Positions 56,754 through 64,000 of a DNA stretch of 64,000 bases are shown here, piece by piece. The translations under genes and the position numbers were made by a program. Position 1 is the first letter of the stretch; each line of letters starts with the position of its first letter. This DNA is from an uncultured Cyclobacteriaceae bacterium. Lineage in GTDB: Bacteria > Bacteroidota > Bacteroidia > Cytophagales > Cyclobacteriaceae. Below the pieces are notes generated by a model. The model did not search any database. It was given only the letters and a program-made list of their open reading frames with translations, and was not told the origin of the DNA. The stretch lies in contig CANLOE010000009.1 in the NCBI GenBank assembly GCA_947492745.1, forward strand, positions 1 to 64,000, read 5' to 3'.

Positions 56754-57482
56754 ATGGACAGAGGAGCTGTGAATGTGATCTATGAAGACAATCATTTGTT
56801 GATTGTCAACAAGCCAGCGGGTACCTTGGTACAAGGTGACCGTACGGGTGATACCCCACTACTAGAGCTATGTAGGTATTACATAAAGGTAAAGTATCAC
56901 AAACCGGGAGATGTGTTCCTGGGACTGGTACATCGCTTGGACAGGCCGGTAAGTGGTGCAGTCATCTTTGCTAAAACCTCCAAGGCATTGGAGCGAATGA
57001 ATAGACTGTTCCAGAACAGGGCTATTCGAAAGACCTACTGGGCCGTAGTCAAAAGAAAACCCCGCGAGGAGGAAGGGAAGTTGGTACATTGGCTCATTAA
57101 AGATAGCCAAAAGAACATGACCAAAGCGTATGGAAAGCAGATTGACGGTGGACAAAAGGCTGAACTTCATTATAAAGTGCTGGGTATGCTCAATGAACAT
57201 TACCTTATCGAAGTAAACCCTATCACTGGTCGCCCCCATCAGATAAGGGTGCAGTTGGCTACTATGGGCTGCCCGATAAAAGGTGACCTGAAGTATGGTT
57301 TCCCTAAACCGAATAGAGATGGTAATATTAACCTTCATGCGAAAAACATTTCTTTTCTACATCCGGTTAAAAAAGAATACCTGTCGGTAAGGGCAGGGCT
57401 GCCCGAAAACGATTTCTGGGAGCAGTTTCTCACTCTTGAAGAGATAAAAGTAAAACCAAAAGACATCAACAAACTTCATTAA
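56754..57482 (+). CDS. RluA family pseudouridine synthase
   Basis: A 242-residue enzyme that isomerises uridine in rRNA or tRNA. The catalytic Asp lies in LVHRLDRPVSGAVIFAKTSK (about residues 60-79). VIYEDNHLLIVNKPAG at the N-terminus and TGRPHQIRVQLATMGCPIKGD near 160 are the other signatures. An N-terminal S4 domain is absent, as in RluA and TruC types. The target base is unknown. A small membrane protein gene starts 2 bases after its stop. Confidence 0.92.
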   Translation: MDRGAVNVIYEDNHLLIVNKPAGTLVQGDRTGDTPLLELCRYYIKVKYHKPGDVFLGLVHRLDRPVSGAVIFAKTSKALERMNRLFQNRAIRKTYWAVVKRKPREEEGKLVHWLIKDSQKNMTKAYGKQIDGGQKAELHYKVLGMLNEHYLIEVNPITGRPHQIRVQLATMGCPIKGDLKYGFPKPNRDGNINLHAKNISFLHPVKKEYLSVRAGLPENDFWEQFLTLEEIKVKPKDINKLH

Positions 57483-57483
57483 A

Positions 57484-57804
57484 GTGAAGCAGGATAGCTG
57501 GAAAGACAAACTACGCAAGCGATGGGGACTCAAGAACACGATGGAAGTGTTTGTCATCCTACTGGTCTTTGCCTGCACAGGAATCACCGTGATGCTACTG
57601 AAGAAACCGTTACTGGCTTACTGGTCCCTAGATGCTAGGGAAGATAAAGTTTTCAGTGTTATTTATTACATTCTTATTTTTCCTGTTTACAATATAATAT
57701 TGCTTTTCTACGGCTCCTTATTTGGGAAATTTTCCTTTTTCTGGGACTTCGAAAAGAAGACTTTCCGACGGATAAGTCGATTGTTCAATAAATCGAAACA
57801 CTAA
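57484..57804 (+). CDS. Small conserved membrane protein
   Basis: 106 residues with a basic, amphipathic N-terminus (KDKLRKRWGLKN), two hydrophobic segments (about 21-41 and 59-81) and a basic C-terminus with FGKFSFFWDFEKKTFRR. This pattern recurs in Bacteroidota proteins found after RluA-type genes, but function is unknown. The start is GTG at 57484, 1 base after the synthase stop, which suggests translational coupling. Confidence 0.75.
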   Translation: MKQDSWKDKLRKRWGLKNTMEVFVILLVFACTGITVMLLKKPLLAYWSLDAREDKVFSVIYYILIFPVYNIILLFYGSLFGKFSFFWDFEKKTFRRISRLFNKSKH

Positions 57805-57822
57805 ACATAAATTTTTGATAAC

Positions 57823-58428
57823 ATGCTAAAACTTAACTTCAATTTATCTTCAATCTATCTCTTTTCGGTTGTCGCCCTGCTTTGTTCCTGCTCAAGCGGC
57901 CAAAAATACAGTTATAATTTCAGCCGGTACGATTATCAACAGAAGGCCGGGATAGCACATGAAGAGGTAGAGAACTCTATTGTAGAGAGTACTCCCGTTC
58001 TATCTGCAAGTACGGCACAGACTGGCCTCGATAATATGGATACGGAAGTATTGAAGCCTGTGCTTGAGACTCCCAAAGTCAGTCCTGTTGCTTCAGCTCA
58101 GCAAAGGGACAAAACAAAAACCAAAGCTTTGCCCAATGGGATTCCTCTAAAAAAGACGAAAGCGTATACGAAATTGGAAAAGAAAGCCATCCGTAAGGAT
58201 TTCAGGTCAGAGAAGAAAGTATATAAAAAAGCCAAGAAGGCCGGTGATACCGCTATGATGGCGGAGTCGGCGGAAAGACTGACAGGTTATACCCGTTCAG
58301 GTGTCATTATTGGAGCCGCTGGCCTGATACTCATCATTATTGGCTCTGTAAGTATAGGTGTGTTGGTGGCCATTGGTGCCATTGCATTGGTGACTGGTCT
58401 TGTCCTGATTGTTATTGATAATGCCTAA
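57823..58428 (+). CDS. Lipoprotein with C-terminal membrane segment
   Basis: 201 residues. Signal with lipobox LLCSC (lipidated Cys about 22), a variable middle, a strongly basic stretch (GIPLKKTKAYTKLEKKAIRK) and a glycine-rich hydrophobic C-terminus (GVIIGAAGLILIIIGSVSIG onward) with one or two membrane passes. I do not recognise the family. It is probably the last gene of a unit with the synthase. Confidence 0.7.
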   Translation: MLKLNFNLSSIYLFSVVALLCSCSSGQKYSYNFSRYDYQQKAGIAHEEVENSIVESTPVLSASTAQTGLDNMDTEVLKPVLETPKVSPVASAQQRDKTKTKALPNGIPLKKTKAYTKLEKKAIRKDFRSEKKVYKKAKKAGDTAMMAESAERLTGYTRSGVIIGAAGLILIIIGSVSIGVLVAIGAIALVTGLVLIVIDNA

Positions 58429-58434
58429 GAGCAA

Positions 58435-58467
58435 GGGGGCTTTAAGCCCTCATTTACGAGGCCCCCA
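58435..58467 (+). terminator. Weak hairpin after the lipoprotein gene
   Basis: GGGGGC and GCCCCC close a loop of about 20 bases 7 bases after the stop. There is no T run, so it may act as an RNA-end stabiliser. Confidence 0.35.
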
Positions 58468-58536
58468 TACAGCGTATACGCAAAACCATTAAACCCTCAT
58501 AACTAAACTCTAATACGAATTTGGGTTCAGGAGAGC

Positions 58537-58580
58537 ATTAAAAAAACCTATTTGGGATAAGCCAAATAGGTTTTTTTAAT
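58537..58580. terminator. Bidirectional terminator before atpC
   Basis: A perfect 19-bp stem, ATTAAAAAAACCTATTTGG against its complement, with a 6-base loop and runs of seven A and seven T. It separates the convergent lipoprotein gene and atpC. A worn R1 left end (TAATACGAATTTGGGTT) lies just upstream at 58511. Confidence 0.9.
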
Positions 58581-58600
58581 GAGTAATGTCGGTAGCTGTA

Positions 58601-58852
58601 TCAGCTAGCTTCCGCTAGGCCTTCGGCCAATACGATGATTCTGTTGTTCAGGACTTCGACGATGCCCCCTTTGATTCCAATCGCTTGCTCACCGGCGTTG
58701 CTTTTATATACTATATTTCCCGATTGCAATGCACTAATGAGAGGTGCATGATCATTCAATATCTGAAAGGAGCCATCGCTGCCGGGAAATGTAGCGACGT
58801 TGACTTCTCCTTCGAATACTTTCTTTTCTGGGGTAACGATTTCTAAAAACAT
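58601..58852 (-). CDS. atpC: ATP synthase epsilon subunit
   Basis: An 83-residue epsilon chain with the beta-sandwich domain only (LEIVTPEKKVFEGEV, FPGSDGSFQILNDHAPLIS, IGIKGGIVEVLNNRIIVL). The C-terminal helical hairpin that inhibits ATP hydrolysis in E. coli is missing, as is usual in Bacteroidota. It follows atpD after 56 bases and is co-transcribed. Confidence 0.95.
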   Translation of the reverse strand: MFLEIVTPEKKVFEGEVNVATFPGSDGSFQILNDHAPLISALQSGNIVYKSNAGEQAIGIKGGIVEVLNNRIIVLAEGLAEAS

Positions 58853-58908
58853 CCTAGTATAAGTATGTAAAGCATCACCTGAACAGGCAATGCTTTTGAT
58901 TAGCTAAA

Positions 58909-60420
<1,512 letters not shown>

Positions 60421-60653
60421 TTATAATTTTAAGAAATGTAGTATTCATTCATGCTCCATAAGCACTCAGCTTCCTTTCCGAAAGTACAACCGAACACTTC
60501 ATTGGTACATCACGCATCGTTGAAAACATCGATAAACGTGAAAATTTAGAGTGCAAAACTAACCTTATTATTCAATAAAGCCAAGTCGATGAATATTTTT
60601 TACCCTCTGTAATACGTATTTGAAAAGCCTTTTCTCTTGCTATAGATAGCCCA

Positions 60654-61865
60654 TTAGCGGCGCAGGATAATTCGGAAGGTCGTGCCTTGTTTTTCTTCTG
60701 AGGACTTCACGAAAATCTTGCCTCGATGATACGTATCGATGATACGTTGGGCAAGGGTAAGCCCCAGCCCCCAGCCTCGTTTTTTAGTGGTAAACCCAGG
60801 GTTGAAAACCTGCTTGACCTTATTCTTGGCGATTCCTTTTCCTGTATCGGAAACATCCACGAAAACATGCTGGTCTGAGGCGCGGAGAATCTTCAGTCTT
60901 AGGGCACCGACCCCGCTCATGGCATCTACCGCGTTTTTACAGAGATTCTCTATGACCCATTCGAACAGTGGAGCGTTGACCTTGGCAACGATGCAGTCTT
61001 CTGTTGTCTCTACCGTTATGCTCACTTTCTGAGATATCCTCGGTCTAAGATAGGCCACGGTATTGTTGATGAGGCTGACCATGTTCTCTTCTTTCAGTAC
61101 AGGGGCCGACCCTATATTCGAAAAGCGCTCGGTAATCATCTGTAACTTAGCGATGTCCTTGTCCAGCTCCTCTACAACTCCCTTTTCCTTCAGTTCTTCG
61201 ATACTCTTGAGGTACTCTACCCAGGCCATCAGAGAGGAGATGGGGGTGCCCAGTTGATGGGCCGTCTCTTTTGCCAGTCCTACCCATACGCGGTTTTGCT
61301 CTACTTTACGGGTGTAATTGAAAACGATATAGGCAATTACGGCAAAGATAGATATGACCGATAGTTGTATATAGGGATAGTAGGTCAACCGGTTCAGTGT
61401 ATCGGAGTTGCGGTAGTATACGTATTGTCGGTCCTGTCCTCCGTCCATAGTGGTAAAGGCTATCTGAATCGGGGCATAGCCTTCTTTCATATCTTTCAAG
61501 GCTCGGTAGGTGATCTCTTCTTTTTTTTCCGGGGCTATGCTATCATTGGCAATGATATTTTTTGAATCCAAGATATGACCTTCCGAGTTGACCAGAATCA
61601 CTGGGATATCATTATTGGGTACGATGATTTCGTGAGTGATGAAAAACACATCATTGGTCATGGAGCTGTTTTTGGAGGTGTATTCCAGTGTTTTTGCGAA
61701 TAATTCCACTAGCCACTTTTCCCTTGCTTTCAGTTCTTGTACCAGATAATTGGTATATAAAATCGATCCCAGACCTATCAATGCCGAAAACAACAGTACC
61801 AGCCATTTGATCTTGCTTCTGTTACGGTAAATACCCGAGGTACTGTTATTGGCTTTTTTCTTCAT
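60654..61865 (-). CDS. Membrane sensor histidine kinase
   Basis: A 403-residue kinase. Two membrane segments (about residues 19-40 and 170-188) bracket a periplasmic sensor region of about 130 residues. The H-box is KETAHQLGTPISSLMAWVEY (phosphorylated His about 207), followed by NLCKNAVDAM (N-box), DTGKGIAKNK (G1) and KRGWGLGLTLAQRIID (G2). HQLGTP replaces the common HELRTP. It has no adjacent response regulator, so it is an orphan. Confidence 0.92.
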   Translation of the reverse strand: MKKKANNSTSGIYRNRSKIKWLVLLFSALIGLGSILYTNYLVQELKAREKWLVELFAKTLEYTSKNSSMTNDVFFITHEIIVPNNDIPVILVNSEGHILDSKNIIANDSIAPEKKEEITYRALKDMKEGYAPIQIAFTTMDGGQDRQYVYYRNSDTLNRLTYYPYIQLSVISIFAVIAYIVFNYTRKVEQNRVWVGLAKETAHQLGTPISSLMAWVEYLKSIEELKEKGVVEELDKDIAKLQMITERFSNIGSAPVLKEENMVSLINNTVAYLRPRISQKVSITVETTEDCIVAKVNAPLFEWVIENLCKNAVDAMSGVGALRLKILRASDQHVFVDVSDTGKGIAKNKVKQVFNPGFTTKKRGWGLGLTLAQRIIDTYHRGKIFVKSSEEKQGTTFRIILRR

Positions 61866-62222
61866 GTCTTTATCCTCGTTAATGGCGGCATATGGTATAG
61901 TTGTATGCGTTGTATTTATATGTCCTTCGATTTAGCTCATTACTTGGTAAGGCCTATATCGTTTTTTGCCAGTCTACAAAACTACGAACAAACATTGATA
62001 CAAAGCACAGGTTTACTTTACCGATTTGAAGCTTCAACACATGAGTTTGAGTTTAGATACAATTCCAAAACAGTCTCTAATCGTCCTGCGTATTTTTACA
62101 GGGGTCCTACAAGAGGGCTATGACCAACGAAATGTTTGCCACCTATTCTCGATACAAGGAGGTAGTGAACCTTCATGGTGCAACCCTAAACCTTGATTAT
62201 AGCATTAGGTCTCAAAAGAAAG
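61866..62222. other. Gap with R6 end fragment
   Basis: TTCCAAAACAGTCTCTAA at 62067-62085 is a right end of R6; its left part is not clear. No gene is supported here. Confidence 0.4.
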
Positions 62223-62252
62223 AACCCCGCATGGATAATACCATCCGGGGTT
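62223..62252 (-). terminator. Terminator of the ABC exporter genes
   Basis: On the minus strand AACCCCGGATGG and CCATGCGGGGTT pair with one mismatch around a 6-base loop, then CTTTCTTTT. It lies 25 bases after the permease stop. Confidence 0.75.
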
Positions 62253-62277
62253 GCCATCGGTATGGGTTTAGGAGTAA

Positions 62278-63606
62278 TCAGTTTCTCATCATGAACCACT
62301 TGGCAAGTACTTTATAGTTGACCTTACTGCCGTGCATGAGTATGCCCACGCGGTATATCCTGCCCGCTACCCATATCGTAAAAGTAAATCCGAGTACCAA
62401 GAGTGCCATGGATAGTGCCAGTTCCCATAGGGGTACTCCGAAACCTATTCTGCCCATCATGGCTATAGGGGAAGTAAAAGGGATAACAGAGAGCCAAAAA
62501 CTGAAATTACTCTCTGGATTATCGAGCACAAAATTGAGGCTGATAATAGAGGCAATCAAAGGTATAGTGATGGGAAACATGAATTGCTGAGCTTCCTGAG
62601 AAGAGTCTACCGCAGAACCTACCGCAGCAAAGAGCGCCCCATACATTAGATAACCGCCCACAAAATAGAATATAAAGCTGACGATAAGATAAAGGTAGGG
62701 GATATCAGCAGCTATTTTCATTCCTTGCATAAGCTTGGGGTTGTTGGCCAAGGGATTATTGGCTGTCATCGCCTGACTTCCCTCACTGATGAGTTCGATA
62801 TCCTCGGGCGAGGGCATGCTGATGTTGAAAAAGGCCAATATGCCCAAAGAGAGTACAGCTATAAGCGCAATCCAGATCAGTATCTGTGTCAGGCCCACGG
62901 AAGCGATACCCACTACCTTTCCTACCATTAGCTGCATGGGACGTAGCGTGGAGACGATAACCTCTACGATTTTGCTTGACTTTTCTTCGATTACTCCTTG
63001 CATGACCTGAGCGCCATAAATGAAGATAAACATATAGATGAGAAAGCCGGCAGCATAACCGATGCCAAAGGCCGCTACAGCACTGCTTTCCTTTTCTTCA
63101 CCGCTTTCCCCTATATTGACCGAACGCAGGCTTATCTGTGTGTTCAGGCTGTCCAAGGTACTCTGGGCAATATCGAACCGTTTCAACTTCAGGTCTCTTA
63201 TTTTATGTTCAAACTGCCCTGTAAACCGCTGCAGTTCGGTGATACTGGGGTTTGTTTTGGAATACATCGTGAAACCTTCGGGGTTGTCCAGTTCAAATTC
63301 AGGGATATGGATGAGCGCGAAATCTTCCGTAGCATTAAAGGCCGTCTTGGCTGTCTCCAGGGATAGTGTTCTCGGTAGGTAGATATAGGTGTATTTTGTC
63401 GTATCGTTCAGTTCAAAATATCCACTTTCGTCCAGTACCTGAACGTTTTTTTTATCGGCACTTTTCATGTCTTCCATGTAGAAGTAGATCATACCTCCGA
63501 TAATCGCGGGAAATATAAGCGGGGTAAGTATGGTGGCAATCAGAAAGGAGCGTTTTTTTACTCGGCTCAGAAACTCTCTTTTGATGACAAGCATTATCTT
63601 ATTCAT
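62278..63606 (-). CDS. ABC-2 type permease (NatB-like)
   Basis: A 442-residue membrane protein. One N-terminal segment (about residues 22-44) is followed by an extracytoplasmic domain of about 150 residues and then five or six segments. The region VMQGVIEEKSSKIVEVIVST (about residues 201-220), just after the second segment, is the conserved ABC-2/NatB motif. It forms an exporter with the ATPase encoded just upstream; the two frames overlap by 8 bases, so translation is coupled. Substrate (Na+, lipid, or drug) unknown. Confidence 0.9.
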   Translation of the reverse strand: MNKIMLVIKREFLSRVKKRSFLIATILTPLIFPAIIGGMIYFYMEDMKSADKKNVQVLDESGYFELNDTTKYTYIYLPRTLSLETAKTAFNATEDFALIHIPEFELDNPEGFTMYSKTNPSITELQRFTGQFEHKIRDLKLKRFDIAQSTLDSLNTQISLRSVNIGESGEEKESSAVAAFGIGYAAGFLIYMFIFIYGAQVMQGVIEEKSSKIVEVIVSTLRPMQLMVGKVVGIASVGLTQILIWIALIAVLSLGILAFFNISMPSPEDIELISEGSQAMTANNPLANNPKLMQGMKIAADIPYLYLIVSFIFYFVGGYLMYGALFAAVGSAVDSSQEAQQFMFPITIPLIASIISLNFVLDNPESNFSFWLSVIPFTSPIAMMGRIGFGVPLWELALSMALLVLGFTFTIWVAGRIYRVGILMHGSKVNYKVLAKWFMMRN

Positions 63607-64000
63607 GATTTCCTCCTTCTACTTTAGCGATGAAAATATCATTGATACTGGGTATTCTTTCCATAAACGATTGTAATTCCGTCTGCACGATGAGTTCTTT
63701 CAACAGGTTGTTCGGGCTTTCGCCATTGAGTGCCTGTATAGCTGTACGAAAGTGGCCTTCTCCTAGTATTTCCCTTTCCAGAACATGAAAGTTCTCGCTG
63801 AGCGGCCCTATTTCACCGAAATGTGTTAAGTCATAGGTATTGTTTCTATAGTCCTCTTTGATATCTTTTTTCGAACCGTCCAGTATCTTTTCGGACTTAT
63901 TGATCATAGCGATATGGTCGCACAATTGTTCTACGGATTCCATTCGATGGGTAGAGAAGATGACGGTACAGCCTTTATCTCGAAGTTCCAATATCTCATC
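63599..64000 (-). CDS. ABC transporter ATP-binding protein, 5' part outside window
   Basis: The last 133 codons of an ABC ATPase. The visible part has DEILELRDKGCTVIFSTHRM with the H-loop His, preceded by the frame open to the edge, and then the long C-terminal regulatory region typical of NatA-like ATPases. Walker A, the signature and Walker B lie beyond the window. It partners the permease. Confidence 0.9.
   Translation of the reverse strand, partial: DEILELRDKGCTVIFSTHRMESVEQLCDHIAMINKSEKILDGSKKDIKEDYRNNTYDLTHFGEIGPLSENFHVLEREILGEGHFRTAIQALNGESPNNLLKELIVQTELQSFMERIPSINDIFIAKVEGGNHE

Overview
The window reads as a chromosome segment of a Bacteroidota bacterium, probably outside Bacteroides itself (Cytophagia-like, order not resolvable from sequence alone). 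The evidence is a short primary sigma factor of 288 residues without region 1.1, atpD-atpC split off from the other ATP synthase genes, TAnnTTTG-type -7 promoter boxes, a bactofilin, a ClpS close to recR, an HQLGTP-type histidine kinase and lipoproteins with short Bacteroidota-style lipoboxes.

Layout. Bases 1-18000 hold a surface polysaccharide locus: a Wzx-like flippase, at least six glycosyltransferases (GT4-, GT2- and GT14-like), three SAM methyltransferase-like proteins, an AsnB-type amidotransferase, a NodB-type deacetylase, a formyltransferase-fold protein and a sulfotransferase. Together they would build, decorate (amidation, deacetylation, formylation, methylation, sulfation) and export a complex glycan. 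Bases 18383-29700 hold metabolic genes (Lrp-type regulator, PyrR-like phosphoribosyltransferase, panB, icd, an aminotransferase, an HldE/RfaE-type sugar kinase, hemE) and secreted proteins (a CAP protein and an astacin lipoprotein). Bases 30396-47300 hold a ricin-fold secreted protein, a TauE-type transporter, an orphan serine dehydratase alpha chain, a small membrane protein, recR, clpS, a Na+/solute symporter, the primary sigma factor, prfC, dnaK and a membrane glycosyltransferase. Bases 47900-64000 hold a subtilase lipoprotein, a bactofilin, an alkyltransferase-like protein, a response regulator, two YfiR-family proteins, an RluA-type synthase with two small genes, atpD-atpC, a histidine kinase and an ABC-2 exporter that runs off the right edge.

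The most striking content lies between the genes. Almost every long intergenic gap is filled with short non-coding elements in several families, here called R1 to R7. R1 is about 160 bp with ends TACAAAYTTRGS. R2 is about 167 bp with ends ACCCAAAATGT and ACATTCTGGGT. R3 is 168 bp with ends ACCCGGATCATG and CATGATCCGGGT. R4 is 162-171 bp with ends ACCCAAATTGATC and GATCATTTTGGGT. R5 is 145-165 bp with ends TACYCAA and TTGRGTA. R6 is 200-350 bp and ends near TTAGAGACTGTTTTGAA. R7 is one 426 bp copy with ends GAGCWTGTTYAAAAA. R1 to R4 are near-complete imperfect inverted repeats, and most families carry a small palindrome of the form TAGC-NNN-GCTA at the centre. R1, R2, R4 and R7 are flanked by 3-bp TAA or TTA direct repeats; R5 appears to be flanked by TA.

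The elements are inserted into one another. R1 sits inside R2 (twice) and inside R4. R2 sits inside R5. R3 sits inside R5 (twice, at the same site) and inside R1. One place is three layers deep (R1 in R2 in R5 at 1256-1733). The empty site can be read from other copies in the same window, so these are well-supported transposition events. No transposase gene is in the window, so the elements look like MITEs mobilised in trans.
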